From assembly GCA_024760905.1 (NCBI GenBank), contig CM045745.1:1408001-1472000 (forward strand): DNA of 64,000 nucleotides, in the 5' to 3' direction. Shown here one piece after another: positions 22,745 to 34,016 of this stretch. The notes under the pieces were generated by a model. It saw nothing but the letters and a program-made list of their open reading frames with translations, ran no database searches and was not told the origin of the DNA. Numbering within the stretch: the stretch's first letter is position 1; each line of letters begins with the position of its first letter. Made by a program: the position numbers and the translations under genes. The DNA is from Plotosus lineatus (Eukaryota; Chordata; Actinopteri; Siluriformes; Plotosidae).

Positions 22745-23900
22745 CGAGGAAGCAGATGAAGATGGGCCCTTTAGGTGTGCGAAACATCCTTTGGGATCAC
22801 AAAAACTGGTCCATGATGTTGTGTCTAAAATCAGTATTGTATACTACTTATGGTTGGCCATATTTTCTTAGAGTCAAATACATATATTTATTTATTTATT
22901 TATTTATTTATTTACAGATCCTTAAGGCCTGTTCCTATGAGGTTGACTGAGCATTCTATTATTTCCAATGGTTTCAGGAGAGCTTTAGATTCAGATGTCT
23001 TTGCCCAGAACCGGTGCAGTTGGAAAAAACAGACCTCGGCTCCACTGCCAGGCCAAATCCACTGACCTTTTGGAATATTCTACACCATGCTCATATTCTG
23101 AAGAGGCTCTAAATCTCCGTCTGTTGAGGAACTGAGCTGAAATATTAATTTCCACAGTGCTTTATGTGCCGTGTGTCCCAAGCCAGAGACCAAAGACAGT
23201 GTCTGGTAGTGCGCCGTATCTAATCAGTGCACATTTCAATTCTCCTTCTAAGTGCATTATTCATCAATGTGGAGTTTGATGCAAAGGGAGCTGGATGCAG
23301 TGGTTTATACTTCATACGTGTGGACAGGTGTGTGGGGATCTATATGAAGACTGTGAATTAGTCATTTTGTACGATCCTGGAATGAAGTTTTTGGAACTGT
23401 AATCAGCAACCCTGCGGAAATGTGTTTTCAAGAAAATAACCTTTATGTGAATTATACATCAAAAACTGCTGACTGCTGCTTTTCACTGCACTTTGGAAAT
23501 GATCATGTGTTTGAAAAAAGAAAGTACTTTCTTTACGATGTGATTTTTGATGAAAAATGAAATAAGGTATTAAGAAAAGGATTTATTTATATACCTCTTG
23601 CTGCATATCTTTGGACAGAGGGCTTTACAAAAACAAATCAAAACAAAAAACTCAAATCTGTGGTTCCGTTGTTGGTGTTAAATGCCATGTGGTGTTTTTC
23701 TTAAAAGAGTTTACAGTGCATGGTGACATTTGAACAGAATTTCATTGTCAGTAACTTTGTGATTCATGTATAGATATTAAATAATCATGTGATAAATTCT
23801 GCTATTATATTCTTGGATATTGTCTAAAATAGTAGACTGCTGTGATTTTTTTTTAAATTTATATGTTTGAGTGATTGATGATCTTTGTTTTGTGATCAGT
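22664..23900 (+). other. oprk1: oprk1 3' UTR and flank (end not fixed)
   Basis: Non-coding sequence after the receptor stop. A (TTTA)n run at 22888-22914 gives overlapping ATTTA pentamers of AU-rich-element type, and a 230-bp segment (22907-23136) is repeated at 24171-24400. The poly(A) site is not clear: I see only variant hexamers, for example 'attaaa' near 23777. Confidence 0.5.
22907..23136 (+). repeat. Duplicated segment, copy 1 (3' UTR of oprk1)
   Basis: 230 bp starting 'tttatttacagatcctt' and ending 'gaggaactgag'. Copy 2 at 24171-24400 has the same length with three mismatches by eye (near 22913, 23116 and 23120). Both copies start in AT-rich simple sequence. Confidence 0.95.
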
Positions 23901-24101
23901 TTTTTATTTTAATGCAAGTGCTCACAATGTAAACAAGTTTACCGGTAGACAATGAATCATGATATCTATGGATTAATGATTGATAATGATTAATAATATC
24001 TCTGCAGAACAATATAACCTTAAGTTACAAATACAACACAGTCCCATTACAGCAGGAGACATTTTATTTTACGAAACACTGTCAGAAGAGATCAATATGT
24101 A

Positions 24102-24102
24102 C

Positions 24103-24147
<45 letters not shown>

Positions 24148-24170
24148 ATATATATAGATATATATATATA
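24102..24170. repeat. (TG)n and (TA)n microsatellite
   Basis: A TG run followed by TA-rich sequence, directly before copy 2 of the duplicated segment. Confidence 0.95.
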
Positions 24171-24400
24171 TTTATTCACAGATCCTTAAGGCCTGTTCCT
24201 ATGAGGTTGACTGAGCATTCTATTATTTCCAATGGTTTCAGGAGAGCTTTAGATTCAGATGTCTTTGCCCAGAACCGGTGCAGTTGGAAAAAACAGACCT
24301 CGGCTCCACTGCCAGGCCAAATCCACTGACCTTTTGGAATATTCTACACCATGCTCATATTCTGAAGAGGCTCTAAATCGCCATCTGTTGAGGAACTGAG
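24171..24400 (+). repeat. Duplicated segment, copy 2
   Basis: Near-identical to 22907-23136, placed 1264 bp downstream in direct orientation and sandwiched between TG/TA microsatellites. A recent tandem-type or template-switch duplication, or an assembly error, are the options. Confidence 0.95.
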
Positions 24401-24667
<267 letters not shown>

Positions 24668-24829
24668 TACATGCAATTTTTACATATTGCAATGTGTTTG
24701 TGTTGATTCATTGCTACTTTGTTTGTTTATTGCTTTTGAAGGATGCACTTTCTTTTAAAAAGTGAATATGGTCATCAGCTACAAATTTGGTGACAGGAAG
24801 CAAAGTCTGGGGCAACACAATGGGGCAAG

Positions 24830-25070
24830 AGCCATATACAGTATAACACAAGGGTCACTAATTTAATCCAAAGCACTGTGGGCTCTCTTTGCATGTCCAT
24901 GTAGTTTTCTGCAAGACTCTGGTTTCTTCCAAACTCCAAAAACATGAAATTAGATGATCTAGTCATTGTAGAGTTCACTAAAGTATAATTTGTGTGTGTG
25001 TGTGTGTGTATTCTAAGAATTTTCACCCCAACCCGTGACAAGGATAAAATAGTTAAGTGGATGAAAACGG
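24830..25070 (+). repeat. Decayed SINE-like repeat
   Basis: The phrases 'ctctttgcatgtccatgtag' and 'aaactccaaaaacatgaaa', a TG run and the end 'gataaaatagttaagtggat' follow the order of common fish tRNA-SINE bodies and tails, with heavy divergence. Confidence 0.4.
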
Positions 25071-25097
25071 TCTCTGCTGGTATCATATGATCAATTA

Positions 25098-26178
25098 CAG
25101 TAGGCCCTCGATATTCACGGGGGTTCGGTTCCAGCCCCTCTCGTGCATGAAGATAATTCGCGAGTTCTGTACCTGGAAGTAAAACCCCATGTATCATATT
25201 ACATGCGTGAATGATCAACCTGAAGTAAAATACTATGTATCTATTACATGCGCTAAAATATGCTTCTTATACACATTCTATAGACAGTCTTACTCATTAA
25301 TACAGTATTAATGTAGTAAAATATAGTAATGATTCAGAAAAACTTTTTCAATTTTACTCTTATATTTATTGATGATAAAATATAAACATTATAGTAGTAG
25401 TAGGCCTCCGTCAGTCCCGAAGGACTATGGCTGCTCTCTGGCGGGCATCCCAGCTGGTGATACTCTCCAGTGCGCAGAGCCAAGGTTGGGAGCAATGGAG
25501 GACCGGCTGTTACCCAAGCAGCAAGTTCCCCCTCTTGGCGTCACCACAAGGATCCAATGGAAGGGCATGTGCCGATACGACTGGGTTCCAGTTCCGCTGC
25601 GGGAGTTGCCAGAACATTACTGTGAACGAACGGCCTCAGGGAACTCTGACTCCTGATTAGAAACATGCTGACGGCTTTGCATTATACATTATAATTATAC
25701 AGCATATATGTATATACATTCATATAGTTCAGCATGCTCAGTTCTAAACGTCCAAAAGGAGTGCACTGTCATAGATGAGCATAGTGCAAAGAAACAAACC
25801 AACAACATCATACAAAACAACAAATAAAGCAAATTAAAAGAAACAATTTGACACTGAGAACTCCGCGACGTCACCCTCTAGGGAGCGAAATCTTGGAGAG
25901 GTCAAGTTCAATGTAAAATGATATGAAGTGTAATTATTCAAGTTTATTCTCATACACAAACATTCTAAACATTAACTTAGGTACTGTACTGGAATAATAA
26001 TTGAAAATGACTTTAATACTACAGTGCGTGAATGAGGAAAAGGGGCCTTCATCATCTCAACCAATCAGCAGCAAGGAGAACAGCCATTGGCTGAATTTGA
26101 ATCATGTGACAGTCGCTCAGCAGTCCACGAATATGTGCATGCACGAGTGCAAAACCGCGAATAGTCAAGAGCCTACTG
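25098..26178. mobile_element. Tigger-like non-autonomous element
   Basis: Inverted ends 'cagtaggccctcgatattc' (left) and reversed right 'cagtaggctcttgactattc', with TA at 25096-25097 and 26179-26180. Subterminal 'acatgcgctaaaatatgct' and 'acattctatagacagtctta' blocks match the element at 37130-37677. An extra segment at about 25390-25670 is absent from that relative. Confidence 0.8.
25390..25670. other. Unidentified insert inside a Tigger-like element
   Basis: About 280 GC-richer bases beginning 'tagtagtagtaggcctcc' that interrupt sequence shared with 37130-37677. A 77-codon plus frame and a 95-codon overlapping frame are open, but neither resembles a protein I know. It may be a SINE, a captured host segment, or the ancestral interior of the element. 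Confidence 0.4.
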
Positions 26179-26181
26179 TAA

Positions 26182-26915
26182 ATACATCCCACTGAAATTG
26201 TTCAAGCATACATTTCACCCTCTTTAATATAAAAATGCACTTGAAAAATCACCAAAGAAAAAAAAAATTTTTTCAATCAATGTCAGAAATATATCAGTGG
26301 GGGAAAAGTGCATTCACACTTGGCATTAAAATATCGTGTTTCCCCTTCATCAGAAATCATTATTGTTGGTATTTTGCACATTTGCCTTCCAGTCTGTGAC
26401 ATTTGCAAGATATTTGAGGGTTTTCATATACTGTAGTACTGCGTGGTCCCATCCTGTCCGTCCCGTCCTGTCCGTCCCGTCCCCTTCGTCCGCCCCCCAC
26501 ACCCCAAATCCAGGTCAAATGGTCATGTATCTTGGAAATTAAAAATGCACTTTGGGTGTTTGCACTTTCACAGAAACAGTTGCAGATTTAGTGATAAATG
26601 TTATGTTTGTGATAAACGTTTGTGCTACTGAGCATTTTTGTTTACTTATTTTGTAAAAATTGATCTATCAAATACAAAACATCAAGCGTGTATGTAATTT
26701 GTTCTTGTTTATCACTTGTATTTGGGGGTGTGGAGGGGTAAATATTTGCTTAGTGTGATATGTTAAAATGTGATATTCTTATTTTTTCTCCCTTGACTCT
26801 GTTGCATAATGTGGCTTGTATGTAATTTGCTAATTATTATTAAAAACAACAGTATAATAAAAATGTGACAGTAATTTCTCGTTTAAATGTGTTTTGATAT
26901 ACTTTGGACTAGTCT
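26182..26915. other. No recognised gene; short CCGTC repeats
   Basis: AT-rich intergenic sequence. A small pyrimidine-rich cluster of 'cctgtccgtccc' units lies at 26453-26490. Confidence 0.4.
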
Positions 26916-26921
26916 TCTAGT

Positions 26922-27143
26922 TTATTCATTATATTCATTAATAACATTTCTACAGCCAGCTGATTTCATTTTATTTCCACATAGTGGTGCCGAACCCCAA
27001 CCTGACCAACTAAAGCAACCACAGATCATGACACTTCTTTCACTTGCAGTGGCTTCTACTGTGGTCACTAGGCATGACGGGTACTTTGCTTCCTCTTGCC
27101 CTGTCATACCCATAAGTCTCAAGTAGGGTAAACCTGGGTTCAT
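26922..27143 (-). pseudogene. Tc1-like transposase fragment
   Basis: The minus frame contains ASERSVMICGCFSWSGWGSA, the diverged form of the block between the first two catalytic Asp residues of Tc1-type transposases (compare SVMVWGAMSAAGVG at 16200-16310). No catalytic Asp or terminal repeats are visible. It is a third, older Tc1 family in the window. Confidence 0.55.
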
Positions 27144-27226
27144 TAGGTCACATGACTTTTTTATTGTTCAAGAATCCAATCTTGGTGCTCCCAAGCAAGC
27201 TGGATCCTTTTATTCCAATTTTAGTA

Positions 27227-28085
27227 AGATAAGATAAGATCCAGCTTTATTAATCTCACAATGGAGAAATTCACTGTTACAGGCTCTTGAGGTACCATCA
27301 GTAGGGGGTGCAAAAATAGATACAAATACAAACATACACACATACATATATATTATATAAGTAAATAAATAAATAGATATATAAATAGTATAAATTAATA
27401 AACAATAAAAAAGAAAAGAAGGGAACGACTTTATAGACTGGCCTATATTAAAGTGTAATGTATCTGAGTGCAGAGTAGATGGGTTGATATGGTTCACAGT
27501 CAGTGGGGTAGATGTGGTTGATTAAAGTACACGGGGGTTTTATTGCACATAACCGGTATTTTCACAGACAGTTACAAAGTGGCGTTGTACAGTCTGACAG
27601 CGGTGGGAATGAACGACCTGCGGTAGCGCTCCTTCCTGCACTGAGGATGCCTCAGTCGTCCACTGAAGGAGCTACTCAGCTTCTCTACAGTCTGGTGCAG
27701 TGAGTGAGAGCTGTTGTTCATGATGGATGTGAGCTTTGCTACCATCCTCCTCTCACTCACCTCCTCCACAGAGTCCAGTGGGCAGCCGAGGACAGCGCTG
27801 GCCCTCCTGACCAGCTTGTTCAGTCTCTTCCTGTCCCGCTCTGTGCTGCCCGGGGCCCAGCAGATGGCAGCGTAGAGGATTGCAGAGGCTACCAAAGAGT
27901 CATAAAATGTCCTGAGCAGAGGTCTGCATACGCCGAAGGACCTGAGTCTCCTCAGAAGGTGGAGGCGACTCTGGCCCTTCTTGTACAGGGCGTTGGTGTT
28001 GTGGGACCAGTCCAGTTTATTGTTAAGGTGAACACCCAGGTACTTGAAACTGTCCACTGTCTCAATGTCCTGTCCCTGGATGTTC

Positions 28086-28126
<41 letters not shown>

Positions 28127-28159
28127 AGAGTGCTGTAACATGATGAGTTCTGCTGGCAA
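27227..28159 (-). mobile_element. Non-LTR retrotransposon 3' end, CR1/L2/Rex1-like
   Basis: On the minus strand, the end of a reverse-transcriptase ORF is followed by a 3' UTR that ends in 'gataaagctggatcttatc'-type short repeats at 27227-27250. A (TG)n run at 28087-28126 interrupts the coding part on the upstream side. It is 5' truncated there. The clade was not resolved. Confidence 0.7.
27572..28159 (-). pseudogene. LINE reverse-transcriptase C-terminal region
   Basis: Frame with DIETVDSFKYLGVHLNNKLDW (the post-motif-C KYLGV block), NALYKKGQSRLHLLRRLRSF, SLVASAILYAAICW, RLNKLVRRASAVLG and an end of the SFIPTAVRLYN type. This order is characteristic of the RT thumb and C-terminal region of fish non-LTR elements. 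It lacks the RT core. The start Met is a chance codon before the TG-repeat-encoded stretch. Confidence 0.75.
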
Positions 28160-28458
28160 GGTTTTACAATTTCACTTTTAAGCATGCACATGGTCTCTGA
28201 TCATGGTCTGGTTGTTTGTGATTATTCTGTGGTTCTGTTGGTTAAGAAGTGAAACGCTATTCACTGCATCAGTTAATGTTAAGCGTTCTCTTGTGATAAT
28301 ATCACAGCTTGTTCAGCACTTCGTACTGGAATCCAAATGGTGACTTTTTGGCTGGTGTTTTTATGTAATGTTTTTAATGTTCACTGTTTAATGTTTAATG
28401 TTTACTTATTTAACTTTTTAACCATTGGTTGGCTTTGTTTGTCAGTTATATTAGCTAT

Positions 28459-28464
28459 CTATCT

Positions 28465-28511
<47 letters not shown>
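28459..28511. repeat. (GATA)n microsatellite
   Basis: Perfect tetranucleotide run of about 13 units, preceded by a short inverted 'ctatctatctat' at 28453-28464. Confidence 0.95.
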
Positions 28512-28512
<1 letters not shown>

Positions 28513-28619
28513 GTAGCTATCATTAGTATCATTAGACACAGTACAGATTACTTTTACATAGAAACCAAAGATACAGGGCTCCACTTGTGCTCTCAGTAAT
28601 GATTCATCCATCCATTTGA

Positions 28620-29640
28620 AAGGACACAGAAAGATGTGTCGGAAACTCACCAGACAATGTCGGAATACTCGTATAATGTCGGAATACTCGTATAACATCG
28701 CTCAGCTCACCAGCGGAACCAGTGCAGAGAGCAACAGAAGACCTTCGGATAATTCATGGAGTGTTTGCAGAATGACCGCGGCACTACTACTTATTAGAAG
28801 GAAGACCCACGGAATGATCGCGGAACAGGCGGAATGAAGGCAGAACGTTCACGTTCAACACGGAATAACTGAGGAATACCCGGCGTGACTACGTTTCAAC
28901 GAGGAAAAATAGGCAAAGATCAAAGGATTTGCTCCTGATTCCGCATATAAATATATGGAATAACCAAGGAAGCTCATTCTCTCATTCATACTATATGTTT
29001 ATAATGTATAATATGTTTCTAATGTGCAAAAAATTTAAAATTTAACGTGTTCATATGTTTAATATTAATTATGTCAACACGTTCCTTTATTTACACCTCC
29101 ATCATTCCAGACTAAAAAACATGCACACAAGTCCAAACCACACTGATTATAACTTTCAAACGTTATTACATGAACAAGGAAACAGAAAAAATAAAGTGAA
29201 TGAACTGGAATAATTTATATTGGAAGTGACTTCTTTGAGTGTTCCGCAAGTCTTCCATGTTATCCGCAAACGTTCCGCATGTATTCCGCAAACCTTCCGT
29301 GAGTATTCCATGGGGATTCTGTGGCCGCTTCTGACCACCCGGAAGAAGGAGGAATGTTCGTGGAATGTTCACGGAAGACTTGCGGAATAAAACGAATGAT
29401 CACGGAACGTTTGCGGAAAGGATGGAACGTTTGCAGAAGGACTGTGGAACATGAGGGAACACTGTTGTAAAATTTCTCCGTGAATGTGCTTTTGAACAAG
29501 ATTTTGGCCTGATGGAAGAGGAGGAATACCTTCGGAATTGTACGGAAGGACACGGAAGATGACGGAATGACTGAGGAACGACTGAGGAACGTTGGAGGAT
29601 GACTACGGTTTCGCTTTTGCGAGTTTGTCGCACTTCAGTG
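28620..29640. repeat. Region of scattered CGGAA/GGAAT motifs
   Basis: Dozens of short units such as 'cggaatactcg', 'cggaatgatcgcgg', 'ggaacgtttgcgg' occur in plus sense at 28660-28870 and 29350-29600, and in complement ('attccgcaaac', 'gttccgc') at 29235-29310. Spacing is irregular, so it is not a simple satellite. Origin unknown. The middle (28930-29230) is ordinary AT-rich DNA. Confidence 0.6.
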
Positions 29641-29646
29641 AGAGAT

Positions 29647-29986
29647 TTCCTTTCGGCTTTTCCCTTTATCAGGAGTCGCCACAGCGAATGATTTGCATGT
29701 TTGATTTGGCATAGGTTTTTACGTCGGATGTCCTCCCTGACACAACCCTCTTATTAGCAAGGGACAGAAACACGCTGACAGCTTTCCAGCCTACTCCTTA
29801 AGAAAGTCAGCAATGGTTCTTTTACATGAACCTCTCACCAGAGACAGTGAGAGACATGGCCCGCCTTTGATAACCCAGTTAGCTGCACTGGGGGGACAGT
29901 GCAACCTTGTGGAGAGTGGAACTCGAACCCCCAACCTTAGGATCAGCTATCCAGTGCCCTATACCTCTAGACCACCACTGCCCGCG
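29647..29986 (-). repeat. tRNA-SINE with RTE-like 3' end
   Basis: Reversed copy of the SINE at 53389-53736: the left end is the RTE-like tail ('tttcctttcggcttttccc', 'gtcgccacagcgaat', 'tttttacgtcggatg'), then the core, and on the right the tRNA-like head, read in reverse as 'gtggtctagaggtata' and 'ggttgggggttcgagttcc'. Confidence 0.85.
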
Positions 29987-29989
29987 CTC

Positions 29990-30056
29990 CAGCGAAATTG
30001 GGGTATTAGGATCAGTGATCCAGCATTTTTACCACCAGGCCACCACTGTATCTCAG
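29990..30056 (-). repeat. SINE head fragment
   Basis: Reversed 'gtggtggcctggtggtaaa' followed by 'gctggatcactgatcc', the tRNA-like start of the GAATGAAT-tailed SINE, cut off after about 65 bp. Confidence 0.55.
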
Positions 30057-30177
30057 TAATAATGTTTTTATATAAAAGACTTTCTTTACATGGTAACCTG
30101 AGTGGAGGCAGATGGACCTTTGAATCGGAGTTATGATTGAGGTCAAAAGCTTTAGAGCTACTGCTTGCATTTCTAGA

Positions 30178-30545
30178 GTAGCAGAGATGAAAATGTTGAG
30201 GTTCCCTTTGGGAGTAACGAGGATGGATAGGATCAGGAATGAGTCCATCAGAGGGACAGCACATGTAAGATGTTTTGGAGACAAAGTCAGAGAGGCTAGA
30301 TTGAGATGGTTTGGACATGTACAGAAGAGGGATAGTGAGTATATTGGTAGTAGGATGCTGAGGTTGGAACTACCAGGCAGAAGGTCTAGAGGAAGACCAA
30401 AGAAAAGATTTATGGATGTGGTGAAGGAGGACATGAAGGTCGTTGGAGTAAGAGTAGAAGATACAGAGGATAGGGTGAGATGGAGGCAGATGGTTTGCTG
30501 TGGCGAGCCCTGAAGGGAAAAGCCAAAAGGAAAAGAAGAAGAACA
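30178..30545 (+). mobile_element. RTE 3'-end copy F
   Basis: Encodes the last 107 or so residues of the RTE protein in one open frame (VAEMKMLRFPLGVTRMDRIR to the C-terminal CCGEP) and the 3' UTR with 'gaagggaaaagcc' and a GAAGAAG-type tail. It is 5' truncated. Confidence 0.9.
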
Positions 30546-31129
30546 AGAAGGATTAAATACTGAAAATATAGTCACAGTTGCAGTCAGAAACTATTTCAGA
30601 TCATCATCTTTTTTCTCACTTACATGCCTCTTAGTACTAATATATACACCTCACCACGTTATCACATTCATTGACACTGTCTCATCAACCACTGCGCAGA
30701 GTTTCATTACTAAGCTTCCTTAATTATCAACTGTGATCAGATCACCATCAGATCCCACAGAACTCAATCAAGCCACCGAGTGAGTGCTTCAAGTCAAATT
30801 TACATCATACACTACATGCTCCTCTTAAAAGAAAACCAATCAGAAAAATGCATTTAAGAGAACGTATCCCCCTGGAATAATGATGAAACACACCCACTAA
30901 AACAGAAAACTCGCAAACTACGACAAAAATGGCGGCAAACTAAATTACTGATTTTCTAGTGAGAATAAAAGGAGAGTCTCGTTGATTACAGAAAAGCCCT
31001 TCATGCTGCTTGAGCAGAATTTTTCTCAAATATGATAGAAAATAACTCGCCACAGTATGTTAGTAAACTTCTTATTATTTATGATCCAGCATGTCCCGTA
31101 GATCAAAAGCTGCAGAATCCTTAATGATA
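30546..31129. other. No recognised feature
   Basis: AT-rich intergenic DNA with no repeat or ORF identified. Confidence 0.4.
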
Positions 31130-32137
31130 CCTTGAATAATGAAGACTACTGCAGGGGGCGGAGCTTTTCTTACAAAGACCCATGGTTATGGAATAACCTT
31201 CCAGTTAATGTTGGGGACTCCGACACAGTCTCTGTTTTATCATAAGGATGAAAACTTACTGGTTTAGTGGAGCATTTAGTTAAAATGTTTTTATTATGTA
31301 AAGGAGCAGATCTGGGGGCTCAGGCATAGAACGTTCTGAGAAACTGTGATGTTAGGATGCTGTCACTCCCCCACTCTACATGCTCACCCAGGTCTGTTTG
31401 ACAGTGGGGTGGCTGATTGTCCCAATGTCACAGGTACCCTCATGCCTGTCCTCCTTTTGGTTGTCTCTGTTTTAGTTCTGCTGCCATAGCCAATCATGCA
31501 GGAGTCCCTGCTGTACTCAGACTCAGAAATAATAAATTCTTCTATTCACATTAAACTATTAGGGTTACTGTATACCTAATACCCCCCACTCTATCTCCCC
31601 TCCCACTCTGTTTTTGTTGAGGTACACATTCTTTTTCTGGGATGCCAGTGATCCTGATCTTTCTGCTTCATGAATCGTGTGATCTGGAGTTCTCATCTTG
31701 GAAGCCCCTCCTTGCTGCTGATGAAGATCTAAACGGTGCACTAACAGACTGTGAACATGACTTTTCACTGCTGATGATATAAACTCTTTTCCTACAATTA
31801 TTTAGGACTTGCCACTGTAATACCAACCAGACTACATTTTGGACCGTAATAAATTCCTCATATATGGTTTTGTATTTTTGTGTTTTCACCCAAATGAGGA
31901 TGGGTTTCCCTTTTTGGTCTGGTTCCTCTCAAGGTTTCTTCCTTGAGTTACCTGAGGGAGTTTTTCCCTCACCATCGTCGCCATGGGCGACGCTCATTGG
32001 GGATGTGTGGGGGTTATGGGATATGTTTAAATTAAACATACTTTGTAAAACTTTTACTGTTTTACTGTGAAAAGCTGCTTTGCGACAATGTCAATTGTAA
32101 AAAGTGCCAAACAACTAAAACTGAATTGAATTGAATT
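31130..32137 (+). mobile_element. LINE-like 3' end with (TTGAA)n tail
   Basis: A translated stretch near 31165-31230 reads KDPWLWNNLPVNVGDSDTVS, resembling the final residues of fish non-LTR retrotransposon ORFs (W-N-LP motif). It is followed by about 0.9 kb of 3' UTR with 'ctcaaggtttcttccttgag' and 'aaagctgctttgcgacaatg', ending in 'ttgaattgaattgaat'. Family assigned from memory, clade uncertain. Confidence 0.6.
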
Positions 32138-32837
32138 GAATCATTAAGCATTGGTGAGTTATAAAGGACAGAGATATGAATTTAAATCAGAAGTCACTAA
32201 ATACATCTTGACTGAAACAAAGAAAAAACTTATGAAACAGAAACTTATATGTAAATAGGTTTACTGTCATAACAATGACTTCAGGTGCAGTAGGTCACCG
32301 ATACAAAACCTGGACATGGTGGGAGTTTGACATGCACTGATCTTTCCACCTAAAATTACAGTGTTTTATTAATAACTGTTTATCAATGTATAAATATGAT
32401 AATAATCATCAATGACTGGGTTTAAAAATTACTTTTATTCTTTTGAGCAAAGCAATAAAGGATGCAATCTGAAGCAGTTATTGCATCATAAATGATATGG
32501 ATTGCATCATAATGTCCTAGAAGTTACATTATGCAATGTTAATTGAACTAACTCAACTTCGCCACTGAACAGATTGATGTATATCTAAAAAATACACATG
32601 TGGATTCATGTTCAATATAATAATAATAATTATAATAATTATAATATATAAAATACAATTTTAATAATAATAATTATGTAGATGTAAAATGTAAAAAAAA
32701 AACGTAAATATCTTGGAAACAGGAGCCAAACAGCCATTTTTATTGTCATACTGTATTCGACATAATAAGAGCCCTGCTCCAATAAGCCCCCATTCCCCTC
32801 AGTGTTTTTGGTCTTACGTCTAATAACCGCCCATATG
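32138..32837. other. No recognised feature
   Basis: AT-rich sequence with short A/T repeats near 32620-32700. It lies just beyond the 3' end of the broken minus-strand gene and may include its 3' UTR. Confidence 0.4.
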
Positions 32838-33493
32838 TACTGGAAGCAAAATCGTACATCGAACTTACCAATTTTCATATCAGTGTCCATGCCCTCATCA
32901 TCTTCATTGCCTGGCACTTCATTCATTCCAGGAGGCTTGGGGCACACAATATCTTCAGTTCCTCGTTTACAAAACTCTCGGGTCTCTTTATACAAGTAAG
33001 TAATTTTTGTAGCTAGATCAACTCCCTTTGGGTGTATTACTTTCGGCCTGGCATCCTGGTGTGGAAGCTCTTCAGGATATTAAAAGTCTTTTCATCACTG
33101 CTGGTAAACTCCTTGTATTTCAGTGCACCTGGCTTGTCATGCTCAAAACAAAAGTGACGGACACTCTTCAGGCCAGGAAACTTGCGGAAAAACGCAGAAA
33201 GGAAAGTTACCCAGTTGTGGGTCTTCACAAAGACTCACCGGTACAGGTTGATACCCTTTCCTGTAGACCTTTCAACGACATCACATATTTCAGCCAGTGA
33301 CAATACATACGTCTTCCGGAATATCCTCTTCAGCAAACCAAAGCACCAATCTGAAACGAATTAGGTTTGTCCAGCCAAAAGGAAGTGGATCGATGTCTTG
33401 TCATGTAATCCCAATAACGTACGCCAACAAAGATATTGTATCATGGTATTGTTCTTATTTTGGCCCAAACCATTGTCAGCACTGAGCTGTAAG

Positions 33494-34016
33494 TCTTCTT
33501 CTTCTTCTTTTCCTTTCGGCTGTTCCCTTCAGGGGTCGCCACAGCAAACCATCCGCCTCCATCTCACCCTATCCTCTGCATCTTCTACTCTTACTCCAAC
33601 TACCTTCATGTCCTCCTTCACCACATCCATAAATCTTCTCTTTGGTCTTCCTCTAGGCCAGGGGTGCTCAATCCTGCTCCTGGAGATCTACCTTCCAGAT
33701 GACTTTATCTCCAACCCTAATGTGGCCCATGTGACATGTAAGATCCAGTCAGGTCTTGATGAGATGATTGGATGGTTAGGTGGGCGTGATTAGGGTTGGA
33801 GTGAATGTCTTCTGGGAGGTAGATCTCCAGGAGCAGGATTGAGCACCCCTGCTCTAGGCCTTCTGCCTGGTAGTTCCAACCTCAGTATCCTACTACCAAT
33901 ATACTCACTATCCCTCCTCTGAACATGTCCAAACCATCTCAATCTAGCATCTCTGACTTTGTCTCTAAAACTTCTAATATGTGCTGATGTACTCATTTCT
34001 GATCCTATCCATCCTC
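33494..34016 (-). mobile_element. RTE 3'-end copy H
   Basis: Reversed 3' tail 'cttcttcttcttttccttt' at 33497, then C-terminal coding sequence up to the DRI region near 34010. It is split by a hAT MITE at 33659-33851. It lies in a gap between coding pieces of the DUF7869-like pseudogene and has the same orientation. Confidence 0.88.
33659..33851. mobile_element. hAT-type MITE with 8-bp target duplication
   Basis: 193 bp with inverted ends 'caggggtgctcaatcctgct' and its reverse complement, flanked by perfect ctctaggc at 33651-33658 and 33852-33859. An 8-bp duplication and CAGGGGTG ends are hallmarks of hAT. No coding capacity. It is nested inside RTE copy H, so it is younger than that insertion. 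Confidence 0.93.

Noticed and set aside
25369..25660. Possible small gene (95 and 77 codons)
   Set aside because: It lies inside a Tigger-like element and has no recognisable domain; kept only as an unidentified insert.
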